DNA of 22,639 nt, from IMG/VR virus record IMGVR_UViG_3300035212_000981, positions 1 to 22,639 of that record, one strand, 5' to 3'. Positions within the stretch are counted from its first letter, which is position 1; each line of letters opens with the position of its first letter. Shown here piece after piece: positions 13,059 to 21,080 of the stretch. A model generated the notes under the pieces. It had not been told where the DNA came from. It saw nothing but the letters and a program-made list of their open reading frames with translations, and made no database searches. Both the position numbers and the translations under genes were made by a program. This DNA is from a virus.

Positions 13059-15623
13059 CTACGTTTTTGGTTGAGCGTAGTACACGGCTACTGTGCCGCC
13101 AAGGGGAACTTGGTCTGTTAGAGCCCCATTGGATAAACGATTAGATAGGACAGCGTAGTTTTTGTAGTAATGGCTACGACTAGCATTAGCTGTGCCCTCC
13201 CAAATAAAAGATGAACTTTCGGCAGAACCACCCGCTCCTGAAAAGAATGGAGAAGCAAAAGCTTTATTTTCAAATAAGGCAGAGTCTAGAAGTAGAGTGT
13301 TTGTAGACGCCGTTGCGAATGTAACTTTAACGGTTGCATAGGCCGCGGTACTTGGGGCAACAGCTGTTACGAAAGGGCGAACCCAAGATGCGCTCCCAGG
13401 GGCCGCTGTAATGGTTACCGTAGCCCCAGTGGATGTTGATATAACCACATTAGAACTGGTGTACCACGTAATAGATGGGGTGGCTGTGTTACTAGCGTTA
13501 GAGCTTTTCACATAAGCGCTAAATGTGTACTCAGTGTCTGGGTAATAAATTCCCATTTGTTGTGCAACAGTTGAGCCGTCCCAAGAGTTAACTACTACTG
13601 ATGAGCCAGATGCAGTAACTTCTAATGATGTGCTTGCTTTATAAAATGAACCAGTAACCGCCGTTCTAGCTGCTGTAGTAGAGCCTCCAGTATTGAAAGT
13701 TATATAAGAAGAGTATGAAAGTGACGCAGGTTCCCAGGTTAACACTGTGTAGACTCCGTTAGTAATTCCAGAAACACCAGTGACATATATTACGTCGCCA
13801 GGTACAAGGTCTGAGGTACGAGTTGATTCTAGTGTTGCAACACCAGCACCTAACGTTAGATAGTTTGCTGAATACAATGTTGCAGTAGGCTCAATTTGAT
13901 TTTCAACTACAACGTCAGTACCACCAGTTGTTACCCAAGGAGCAGCGCTAGTAGTTCCTGCAAAATGTGGGTTAATTAACTCATTAATATTGGTAGCAGT
14001 GGCAACCACACGCACTTGTCTTGCTTCATCAAAGTTTGTCGCAGTTGCTGATTGCTCAAACTGAGCGGCATCAAAGTAATGCCACTCATTGCTAGCAGAC
14101 CCCGCAGAAGATGCTATAGACACGGTAGGTACGGCATAGTAAGCACCTGTTGGTGCTGTCTTATTAATAGATTGAAGGCGGGTAGATAGCTGCCCAGCTA
14201 CGTTAGCAGTTCCAGTTCCAGTACTAGATGATAAATAAACACCAAAACGGTTATACCAATCGATACCTACTGTGATTGTTCTAGTAGTTCCATTTGCTGA
14301 TGTGTATATGCTAAAGCTGTACGCCAGACCTGCAGTTACTGGTATTCCTTTAGTAATTGCGTTAGAAGCTCCACAAGAAAATGCCACAGTACCGCTAGAC
14401 ACACTAGCGTTTCTAACAGCTAGTACACCTTTTTGTTTATTTGGATAGCCGACAGGGGTTGTTGTCTGGTTCCAAGGGGTAGGGTATGGAGAAATTAATG
14501 GGTATGAATCCGTACTGTTATTATAAGCAGTAGTGGATGGGACATTTGTTCCAGTAAGGGCAAAGCTAATTGTTGTTCCAGTAATAGCTGTAATAGTTAC
14601 TGTAGAAGCCCCACTATTAAATAAAGGTGCGCTAAATCCACTGGTATACACTTTTTGGCTAACTTGATAGTTATGTGCGCCAATAGTTAAAGTAGCAACG
14701 TTTGAAGTAAGAGCTAGATTTGTTACTTTATATTGTTTTAGACAGTATAGAGAAGCACTAGAGTTTGGAGAAGTCCAGTGTCCATTAGATTCTTCAAAAG
14801 AAGAATCGTTGTAATCAAGCATCAAGTTAGGGCCAACTGTTAGGCCCGTCACATGTGGGTTAGGGGCTGTTGATGTGCCCCCTACCTCGTACCCAGCGTA
14901 CGACTTAATAAACTCAACTAAGCCCTCCCCAGTACCACGTTCTTTATTTATAAGTACAGAGTTTTGCAAAAGTATACGAGACTGTTGAAGCCCAATCTCA
15001 GGTTCAAAAGAAAGACCAAATTGTTGCATAAACGTTGGGATTAGAGTTCCGCCTACTTTTTCCGTTGAATAGCGGTTTACAATAAGGTTTGTATATGTAT
15101 GAGATAGGTTTAGCTGAAATCCAAACAAAGATAAAAAGTTGTATAAGTCTTCGTTGTCTGTATCAATAAAGGGGTCGCCAAGGCTGTTAATCTTGTACAC
15201 ATTTGGTAAGTATTCATACAATAAGTTAGTGTAATTATAGTTACCTGAGGATAGGGCAATTACGTCTCCAGACCTTATCCATTTTTCAGAGTCGTTGTCA
15301 AATACAAATAATGAATAGTAATAAAATGTGTTTAACCCAATATTAGTGTTATCAATAAAATTAACAGGGTCTGTTTCTTTAAAAGCAAAGTATGTTCCAT
15401 CTTTAGAAATATCTAATTCAGCACCGTCCCAAGGGTCAATTGGAAAACCATAACTATTTCTAGTAAGTTTAATTCTTGACCACTCACCAAAAGGGCTCGT
15501 CCAGTTTATTTCAATACTTCCAAAGTTTTTAGAACGAGCCGTCATTGAATACGAAGAAAATAAAACCCCATCGGGTGGCCCGTAGGTTGTTAGAGCATAT
15601 AAATCTGAACCGTATAGTCCCAT
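13059..15623 (-). CDS. Tail/baseplate protein with carbohydrate-binding-like modules (receptor-binding candidate)
   Basis: 854 residues. About 20-125 looks FnIII-like (SIEINWTSPFGEWSRIKL). About 130-255 resembles the P2 gpI / T4-type tail-protein family that links the baseplate to fibres (NLLYEYLPNVYKINS, LVEFIKSYAGYEVGG). Then two CBM4_9-like jelly-roll modules follow, about 265-535 (ending WHYFDAAQFEQ) and 546-800 (ending TNTLLLDSALFEN). Each has a small beta module inserted near its start (303-366 and 588-658). The end FIWEGTANASRSHYYK is typical of phage CBM-bearing fibres. Likely function: attaching fibres and binding host surface glycans. Ser/Thr-rich throughout. The start ATG 15623 has GGAGG 12 bases upstream, rather far. 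Confidence 0.85.
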   Translation of the reverse strand: MGLYGSDLYALTTYGPPDGVLFSSYSMTARSKNFGSIEINWTSPFGEWSRIKLTRNSYGFPIDPWDGAELDISKDGTYFAFKETDPVNFIDNTNIGLNTFYYYSLFVFDNDSEKWIRSGDVIALSSGNYNYTNLLYEYLPNVYKINSLGDPFIDTDNEDLYNFLSLFGFQLNLSHTYTNLIVNRYSTEKVGGTLIPTFMQQFGLSFEPEIGLQQSRILLQNSVLINKERGTGEGLVEFIKSYAGYEVGGTSTAPNPHVTGLTVGPNLMLDYNDSSFEESNGHWTSPNSSASLYCLKQYKVTNLALTSNVATLTIGAHNYQVSQKVYTSGFSAPLFNSGASTVTITAITGTTISFALTGTNVPSTTAYNNSTDSYPLISPYPTPWNQTTTPVGYPNKQKGVLAVRNASVSSGTVAFSCGASNAITKGIPVTAGLAYSFSIYTSANGTTRTITVGIDWYNRFGVYLSSSTGTGTANVAGQLSTRLQSINKTAPTGAYYAVPTVSIASSAGSASNEWHYFDAAQFEQSATATNFDEARQVRVVATATNINELINPHFAGTTSAAPWVTTGGTDVVVENQIEPTATLYSANYLTLGAGVATLESTRTSDLVPGDVIYVTGVSGITNGVYTVLTWEPASLSYSSYITFNTGGSTTAARTAVTGSFYKASTSLEVTASGSSVVVNSWDGSTVAQQMGIYYPDTEYTFSAYVKSSNASNTATPSITWYTSSNVVISTSTGATVTITAAPGSASWVRPFVTAVAPSTAAYATVKVTFATASTNTLLLDSALFENKAFASPFFSGAGGSAESSSFIWEGTANASRSHYYKNYAVLSNRLSNGALTDQVPLGGTVAVYYAQPKT
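13650..13862 (-). repeat. Beta module copy 3 (tail protein residues 588-658)
   Basis: Encodes LTLGAGVATLESTRTSDLVP, then GDVIYVTGVSGITNGVYTV. The strand pattern (VAT-L, then G-x-I-x-V-x-G-V, then NGVYTV) matches copies 1 and 2. Sequence identity is lower than between those two. Confidence 0.4.
14526..14717 (-). repeat. Beta module copy 2 (tail protein residues 303-366)
   Basis: Begins ALTSNVATLTIGAHNYQVSQ. The eight residues ALTSNVAT are identical to those in the gp6-like protein. At DNA level 14692-14715 matches 15897-15920 at 20 of 24 positions. Confidence 0.6.
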
Positions 15624-15625
15624 TT

Positions 15626-17344
15626 TTAAATGATACCTCCACTAAATGTAAGTGAAAGGGCGCTTGCGTTAAGCTTAGGTATTTCGTTCGGCCCACAAAT
15701 AATGTCTTTTATATTTAAAGCAGTTACGGAACCACCAGAAACAACTGCAGATACCACGTTAGTAGCAACGCTAGAATAACTAATAGTGGTAGCCGCTACT
15801 CCAGTTACAACAAATGTACCATTAAATTCAGTACCTACGCCAGATACAGAAATTGTTTGACCAATTGTAATATTGTGAGTTGCTGATGTAGTAATAGTTG
15901 CTACATTTGAAGTAAGTGCTTTGTTATTTACCGTAAACGTTTGGTCCTGGTCGTTTCTAACAAGTTTTGTTATTTTAACTGAAGCTACTCCGTTTACTGA
16001 AGTAATAGCGCTTATTACGTCGTGTAAGTAAATTGTGTCTTGAAAAGCAACGTTTTCTAAAGCAAACAAAAGTGCAATTGCCCTTCTTGCTTCTATTTGT
16101 ACATTAATGTTTTTATACTTAGGCAGAATTGTAATTTGAGCAGTTAAGTCAGAGTTAACATAAAAAGCTGGTTGATATGTAACAGTAGTATTAGCTGGAA
16201 TTTTATCTGTTAAATACGTTTTAATTTTAGGAACTGTATTATTAAAGATTGTAGACGGGGTGATATTGTCTACTAAAACTCCAGGGTCTCCATAAGGTAC
16301 AAAAAAGACAGTTACGCTTGTGTATACGTCCGCTACAGCTGAAGCCTTTGCCACCCCTGCGGCTTTAACTAGGGCCGCATAATCCGATAGGGATACAGCT
16401 CTGTTAATTGTTCGTAGGCTTAGTGGGGCGTTAATGCGGATAGAATCCGTAGTTTCCGCATCTGTCCCGCCAGTAGCTGAGCCATTGTCTTCTGGGTTTC
16501 CATAAACTGTATTAAGTACCGTAAGCCCTACTTGATTATTAGTAAGTATGGTTTTAATAGTATTAGCGGCCACATTTCCAGATGTGCCCCCGCCCACACG
16601 GTATGTAGCGTAGATAACTGAAGAGTTTGTAGGGACTCGTCCGCTTATGTTATCTCCAAATAGAACATAAGAAACTCCAGCAGCATTGGTGTATAAAGAG
16701 AAGACTGCGTCGTACCCGTTATAGTCAATTAGGTATGGAACTTGGGTATACGTGACCCCGCCAGAAACTACGCTTACACTGTTATTAATCACTGAAGCCT
16801 GAGAGAGTTTGTAAACCTGATTTAACTGACCATTGCTAGTTCCAATAACCTCGTTGGACACGGTAGTTCCTTGGGATGCAGCGGCTTGAACTGAGCCATT
16901 TGTTGAGCCAACTTTTGCTGGAACTGTCGCTTCAGCTAGTGTCTCAAAAACAATTTGCGATGAAGCCGCATTTGTCACCGCTGTTGTAGCCACTTTGGTA
17001 CCTGCTGGTACTGTTAGAGGACTAGCTGTAGAGTTATAGAAAGTAAGGGTTACGTTAGCGGCGGTGTTTTCAACAGGCTTGTACCCTAAGATTCTGGCAA
17101 TCTGCAGTACGTTATCTCTTTGGCTAGCTGTACCTATAAAAGCTTCGTTAGCGGAGCGGTCAATGTAATAGCTAAGCAAGTCTCCCATATAGGAAAAGAG
17201 TTCAATAAGTGTCATGCCAAAGTCTGAAGGGTCTCGGCTAGTCCAGTTTGGGGCATACTCTGGGATAAGGGCAATCATGTCATCTCGTATGCTTGTAAAG
17301 TCACGAGAGGTGTAATCCACCTGTGGTACGTATTTTTCAGTCAT
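15626..17344 (-). CDS. Baseplate J / T4 gp6-like wedge protein
   Basis: 572 residues. The N-terminus (VDYTSRDFTSIRDDMIALIP, then SDFGMTLIELFSYMGDLLSY and IDRSANEAFIGTASQRDNVL) is the hallmark of phage baseplate assembly J/gp6 proteins. The central part TDAETTDSIRINAPLSLRTI and AVSLSDYAALVKAAG is also typical. It forms the baseplate wedge ring with the gp25-like protein. An extra beta module (474-541) is inserted before the C-terminal GPNEIPKLN. ATG 17344 has GGAGGT 8 bases upstream and overlaps the gp25 gene by 8 bases. The family call is firm. Confidence 0.93.
   Translation of the reverse strand: MTEKYVPQVDYTSRDFTSIRDDMIALIPEYAPNWTSRDPSDFGMTLIELFSYMGDLLSYYIDRSANEAFIGTASQRDNVLQIARILGYKPVENTAANVTLTFYNSTASPLTVPAGTKVATTAVTNAASSQIVFETLAEATVPAKVGSTNGSVQAAASQGTTVSNEVIGTSNGQLNQVYKLSQASVINNSVSVVSGGVTYTQVPYLIDYNGYDAVFSLYTNAAGVSYVLFGDNISGRVPTNSSVIYATYRVGGGTSGNVAANTIKTILTNNQVGLTVLNTVYGNPEDNGSATGGTDAETTDSIRINAPLSLRTINRAVSLSDYAALVKAAGVAKASAVADVYTSVTVFFVPYGDPGVLVDNITPSTIFNNTVPKIKTYLTDKIPANTTVTYQPAFYVNSDLTAQITILPKYKNINVQIEARRAIALLFALENVAFQDTIYLHDVISAITSVNGVASVKITKLVRNDQDQTFTVNNKALTSNVATITTSATHNITIGQTISVSGVGTEFNGTFVVTGVAATTISYSSVATNVVSAVVSGGSVTALNIKDIICGPNEIPKLNASALSLTFSGGII
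15722..15925 (-). repeat. Beta module copy 1 (gp6/J-like protein residues 474-541)
   Basis: Begins ALTSNVATITTSATHNITIG then QTISVSGVGTEFNGTFVVTG. It interrupts the normally continuous C-terminal end of a J/gp6 protein, between KLVRNDQD and DIICGPNEIPKLN. Confidence 0.6.
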
Positions 17345-17747
17345 TCTTTGATACCTCCAGTAGTATGTCGCCGCTTCGGCTTAGAACGGCTGTCTTAATA
17401 TTCACTGTTTGTGTTTGTTCTAGGTTACGGTAATTATATTTGATTTGTACTATAAGGTACCCGTCGTACTCATCTACAGACCCAATTACTTCTACCAAAA
17501 CTAAGTCTTTAAGCCAACGGCTAAAGGTAACCGTTATGCTTTGGCGTATGATTGAAAGGGCATCGCTAAGGTTTTCCCCCACAGTGCTGTGCACGTCGCT
17601 CCCGTAGGTGGGGCGCATAACGCGCTCCTTTAGTCCAGTCATAACCGCAATTATTACCCTGTCTTGCCAAATCTTTGCTGGGTCATTTGTCGACGAGATA
17701 GCCCCCGCTTCATTGAAGCTAAACGGTAGTGATATAGCTGAGTTCAT
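17337..17747 (-). CDS. T4 gp25-like baseplate wedge protein
   Basis: 136 residues from ATG 17747, which shares one base with the preceding stop (TAATG) and has GGAG 7 bases upstream. An ATG at 17765 would add six residues without an SD. The gp25/gpW-family core is seen: WQDRVIIAVMTGLKERVMRP, TYGSDVHSTVGE, then a C-terminal beta part (LVEVIGSVDEYDGYLIVQI). It is a lysozyme-like-family structural wedge component in contractile tails, with no catalytic role. It sits next to the gp6-like partner as usual. Confidence 0.9.
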   Translation of the reverse strand: MNSAISLPFSFNEAGAISSTNDPAKIWQDRVIIAVMTGLKERVMRPTYGSDVHSTVGENLSDALSIIRQSITVTFSRWLKDLVLVEVIGSVDEYDGYLIVQIKYNYRNLEQTQTVNIKTAVLSRSGDILLEVSKND

Positions 17748-18442
17748 TAGATAGCTCCAGTCCATAGTGGAAAGTTAGGGTCGCCGCCAAGAAATGAGGC
17801 CCAGACCACAGTTCCAGGTTTTGGTTTGTATTTACCGACAAGGTTAATTGTAGCGATAATACTAGGTACATCTGGCCTCGTAGGGGTTGTCAAACCTGTA
17901 TGTGCTACTAAGCCCACGGTAGTCCCCGAAGATGAAAAAACAACTTCTACGTAGTCGTTAGCATCTAAATCAAGGATATAGCTTACAGCTATAAGAACTT
18001 CGTTTGGGTTACCTTGCAATGTAACTCGGCTATTTGTTCTAGGAATGTCTATTCCATTTTTACGTAGCCAAACATCGGCTTGTTCAGAGCTGCTTCCCGT
18101 TTTAGCAACTTGTGCTGAAAATTGAAAAAAGTAATCTCCACTTTCTAAAACAGTTATTTGAGTAGTGTCGATAAGCTCTATGTTGTTAATATCTTCAATT
18201 GTATCAAAAGTAGCAATAGTGGGTACGTTGGCGCCAGCTACTAACTGTGTCTGGGTCTCTACAAACGTACCGTAAGGATAGTTCCATTGGGATATGGCCC
18301 CTCCTATAGGGCTTGCCCAACCAGTTACAGCCTCACCTAATATTTGTGGAATTTGCATAGTAATTCTGCCACGCTCATCTGGGTCATCGTTGTTTACGCA
18401 GATAGCTTGGTAAGTTCCATAAAACCTTTTGTCAAAGCTCAT
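17747..18442 (-). CDS. gp5-like baseplate spike OB-fold protein with C1q/TNF-like insertion
   Basis: 231 residues. N-terminal OB-fold segment 6-46 (YGTYQAICVNNDDPDERGRI, then VTGWASPIGG) is typical of gp5/VgrG spike proteins, and the OB fold finishes at about 206-231 with KPGTVVWASFLGGDPNFPLW. Between them, about 57-201, lies a different domain: ITVLESGDYFFQFSAQVAKT, VWLRKNGIDIPRTNSRVTL, VSYILDLDANDYVEVVFSSS, ending PTRPDVPSIIATINLVGK. This is the pattern of C1q/TNF-like jelly rolls common in phage tail and collagen-like proteins. There is no lysozyme domain and no beta-helix needle. ATG 18442 overlaps the hub stop (ATGA). Confidence 0.85.
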   Translation of the reverse strand: MSFDKRFYGTYQAICVNNDDPDERGRITMQIPQILGEAVTGWASPIGGAISQWNYPYGTFVETQTQLVAGANVPTIATFDTIEDINNIELIDTTQITVLESGDYFFQFSAQVAKTGSSSEQADVWLRKNGIDIPRTNSRVTLQGNPNEVLIAVSYILDLDANDYVEVVFSSSGTTVGLVAHTGLTTPTRPDVPSIIATINLVGKYKPKPGTVVWASFLGGDPNFPLWTGAI

Positions 18443-19782
18443 AGTATTCCTAGTTTCTTTGCAAAACGATTAGTTATAAAGACTGGGTTGTTTTGTTCAT
18501 AAATTATAGGGTCTAAGGACGTTGTATCTGTTTGCCACATGGCTACTTCGTTAGACCTACCATTAATGTTTGGTTTAGCTCTATTCTGTGGGTTACCAAA
18601 GCTTCCATTATTAGATAATGTTTCATACGCAACTTTTTTATTAAGAACTGTAATTGGTTGAACTTTTGTCTGAAGAACGTTTGGTATGATAGTTCTGCGA
18701 GCTCTAAACTCAGGAGATTCTACAGTTTTGCTGTCGGTCCACGCAACAGCTTGTCCTAAAGAATCAGTACCAACTACTAAAGTAGTCGTGTACCGTTGGC
18801 GATTAATTTCTTCTTCAACAATGCGATGATGGGTCTCTAGCACTACCCAATAGCCAGAGTAAGGCTCACCAATGCCTTCTAAGTAAACAGGCATATCTGG
18901 GCGGAGTGTAGGGTTTCCAAGGACCTCTACTGTCCCTCTATACGGAAAGTAGTTTCTGTTTTCAGCAGCTTCTGACTCAAACGATGCAACAGATATATTT
19001 GGGGCAACTACTGTAGTATCAAAAATATCAAAGAACTCATTTTGTTGTTTTATCTTTGTCTTAGCGGTTCTAATCTGTTGTGTTATTGAGATTGGAGTTG
19101 CGTTATCAATATCTACTCCACCTACAGCTACAGCGCCTTTAGTAGCATCTTCGTAAGGCATAGACTCGCTCAGTATTGGTCTAAATGAATAGATAGTTGA
19201 ACCTTCTGGGTTACCAGCTGGACGAAGGATAAATTTAGGAGCTTCTTCTCTTTTTGTAGTGTAATCTTCCATAATTGGTTGGAAGTAAAGTTCCGTGTTA
19301 TTTGCGCGCAGAGTGTAGCCACATTGTTTTGCCAATCGCACCATAAGTTCCCAGTCAGTGTGGCCTGCCTGACCAACTTGGGGGTACACACGGTTATGCG
19401 GAACGGCATAGCAAACAAAGTTGTGTTTAGAAGCAATCTGTTGTACTAACTGGTCCGCTGTTATGTCTTTATAAACAGTTTGTGTTTGTTGTTTCATAGG
19501 AAAGGAGGCGCCAATTAAAGTAACTTCTGTAAAGAACTTGCCTGGGGTTCTATTTAGTTTAATATGGTGCACATACCCATAAAGTTCTCTTTGCTCGTGC
19601 AGCCCTTTTATCGTTAAATGTACGGGGGACCCCGCCTTAACTACATCATATTGAACACCCCAGTCTTTAAACTGCAAGGTAACCATTTCATGGGCATAGC
19701 GCTTCTGTACAAGCTCAGCGCTGTATACCACTTGTGGTTGCAATGTAGTTTGAGGGAAGTTAACAGTAATATAGTTAAACAT
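18439..19782 (-). CDS. Baseplate hub protein (phage late control gpD / T4 gp27-like)
   Basis: 447 residues. The N-terminal half has the gpD/gp27 barrel pattern (MVTLQFKDWGVQYDVVKAGS, ELYGYVHHIKLNR, VTLIGASFPMKQQTQTVYKD, then ITADQLVQQIASKHNF and TDWELMVRLAKQCGYTL). The segment DWELMVRLAKQCGY is especially typical of the family. It forms the trimeric hub below the tail tube on which the gp5-like protein sits. The C-terminal ~60 residues are polar and likely flexible. Start ATG 19782 overlaps the LysM gene by 8 bases. The order LysM, hub, spike, gp25, gp6 is the usual one in contractile tails. Confidence 0.88.
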   Translation of the reverse strand: MFNYITVNFPQTTLQPQVVYSAELVQKRYAHEMVTLQFKDWGVQYDVVKAGSPVHLTIKGLHEQRELYGYVHHIKLNRTPGKFFTEVTLIGASFPMKQQTQTVYKDITADQLVQQIASKHNFVCYAVPHNRVYPQVGQAGHTDWELMVRLAKQCGYTLRANNTELYFQPIMEDYTTKREEAPKFILRPAGNPEGSTIYSFRPILSESMPYEDATKGAVAVGGVDIDNATPISITQQIRTAKTKIKQQNEFFDIFDTTVVAPNISVASFESEAAENRNYFPYRGTVEVLGNPTLRPDMPVYLEGIGEPYSGYWVVLETHHRIVEEEINRQRYTTTLVVGTDSLGQAVAWTDSKTVESPEFRARRTIIPNVLQTKVQPITVLNKKVAYETLSNNGSFGNPQNRAKPNINGRSNEVAMWQTDTTSLDPIIYEQNNPVFITNRFAKKLGIL

Positions 19783-20056
19783 TAGGTATTTTTAACACCG
19801 TCCCCGCTGGGATATTGTTGATATCGTTAATTGCAGGGTTATACTCAGGAATAATCCACCAATATTCTGGTCGGTTATAGTACTTAAATGCAATTTCGTC
19901 TAGACGCTCACCAGCTTTGTATACGTGCTCCCAATACTTGGTTAAGCCAAGGTTAGAGAATTGATACATTACATAAGGCTTAGATGGCTCGTTAGCTTTA
20001 GTTGAAAAGTAATCTATTGTTGAGTATTCATAACGAGAACCTTTGTATATAGACAT
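19775..20056 (-). CDS. LysM-domain baseplate protein
   Basis: 93 residues. The C-terminal half is a LysM domain: YKAGERLDEIAFKYYNRPEY, WWIIPEYNPAIND, IPAGTVLKIP (about 46-92). The N-terminal half (YEYSTIDYFSTKANEPSKPY) is polar. Small LysM proteins beside the hub, comparable to T4 gp53 or P2 gpX, bind the tube/baseplate interface and are structural, not cell-wall enzymes in this setting. Start ATG 20056 lies 1 base after the preceding gene's stop (20058-20060). Confidence 0.88.
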   Translation of the reverse strand: MSIYKGSRYEYSTIDYFSTKANEPSKPYVMYQFSNLGLTKYWEHVYKAGERLDEIAFKYYNRPEYWWIIPEYNPAINDINNIPAGTVLKIPNV

Positions 20057-20057
20057 A

Positions 20058-21080
20058 TTACTCTCCTGACGTCAATCCAGAACCAGCAAAGCATTGTATA
20101 GAAATGCCAACTTCGGTTCTAATAGGAATCATATTTTCTGTAAAAGCTGTGTGATTTAGACTTACATTTGATACCCAACCAACATATGAAAGGTTGTTCA
20201 AGGTAGGCCCAAGTTGAATTCCTAAAAGAGTTGGCGCTAGGTATCCAACATTTGCTGTTTGTTTACCCAATAGGTTGGACCACTGTAGGGTGCCGTTACC
20301 ACTTCCGTTAATAGCTTTAAAAAGGTACTCAAGGTCAGCCATAGTCCCCTGCCCCATTAAGTTAATTATTTGGGAGCCCATATCTTGGATACCAGAGCCA
20401 GGGTATGAAGAGTTATAGTACCTACTAAATTCATTGTAATTGCCAGCCGCAGCTGCCCTGATGCAAGCAAAGTCGTTAGTTCTATCAATTATTAAACTTA
20501 AATTTACAGTCTCTTGTCCTGGGAACACGCCAGCCACCACGCGAAGTGCATCAGCGTTTGACGGGGTAATGTCCATATTTCTAGACACATTAGTAGATAT
20601 ATTTGTTGGGTTCCAAAGGAATTGAAATCCCCAAGCAGTATCCACAGTAGAGGTGGCTGCGGATTCACCCTCCGCTGCGTTATTTAAATTGTTTACGCCA
20701 GCCCAGTACCATATGCGGCCACGGCGAAGGCCGTGGAAAGATGAGTCAAGGGTTCTACCAACGAAAGCTGGGTCGACAGTCACTGGGCGAATCGGAAGGC
20801 TCCAGTCGTGGGGAGGTAAGTTAAACTTATACCCAATAGGCTGCGTAATTCCAACTTGGTTAGCTGGAGGAAGAGACGAAGAGGTTGTCATAATAGCTGC
20901 TGATAAAACAGCATCAGATACAGAAACAACCCCTACAGCGGTGTTTGGAGTTGCGTTTAATGCAGCTTCCTCTATAGCGGCTAGTTTTGCTAAACGAGTA
21001 ACTGCAGCGGAGGTTGAGGTAGTTGTAGTTGTAGACGACACGTTAGAAACAAGGTCATTTGTTGTTGTTAAGTCAGCCAT
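20058..21080 (-). CDS. Tail tube/baseplate adaptor-like protein
   Basis: 340 residues. The N-terminal 70 residues are Thr/Ser/Ala-rich (NVSSTTTTTSTSAAVTRLAK) and likely disordered or coiled. The core has WGFQFLWNPTNISTNVSRNM, FPGQETVNLSLIIDRTNDFA, then MADLEYLFKAINGSG and a C-terminal VSNVSLNHTAFTENMIPIRT. The pattern 'FQFLWNPT.IS' followed by 'V.L.LIIDR' resembles contractile-injection-system tube-adaptor/LysM-family baseplate proteins that join tube and hub. The similarity is by eye. Located between tape measure and LysM/hub, which fits. The ATG shares one base with the tape-measure stop (TAATG). Confidence 0.65.
   Translation of the reverse strand: MADLTTTNDLVSNVSSTTTTTSTSAAVTRLAKLAAIEEAALNATPNTAVGVVSVSDAVLSAAIMTTSSSLPPANQVGITQPIGYKFNLPPHDWSLPIRPVTVDPAFVGRTLDSSFHGLRRGRIWYWAGVNNLNNAAEGESAATSTVDTAWGFQFLWNPTNISTNVSRNMDITPSNADALRVVAGVFPGQETVNLSLIIDRTNDFACIRAAAAGNYNEFSRYYNSSYPGSGIQDMGSQIINLMGQGTMADLEYLFKAINGSGNGTLQWSNLLGKQTANVGYLAPTLLGIQLGPTLNNLSYVGWVSNVSLNHTAFTENMIPIRTEVGISIQCFAGSGLTSGE

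Noticed and set aside
13059-15623. Reading the tail protein as an adhesin or enzyme such as a depolymerase
   Set aside because: No catalytic motif or beta-helix pattern seen. The modules fit CBM-like binding folds better.
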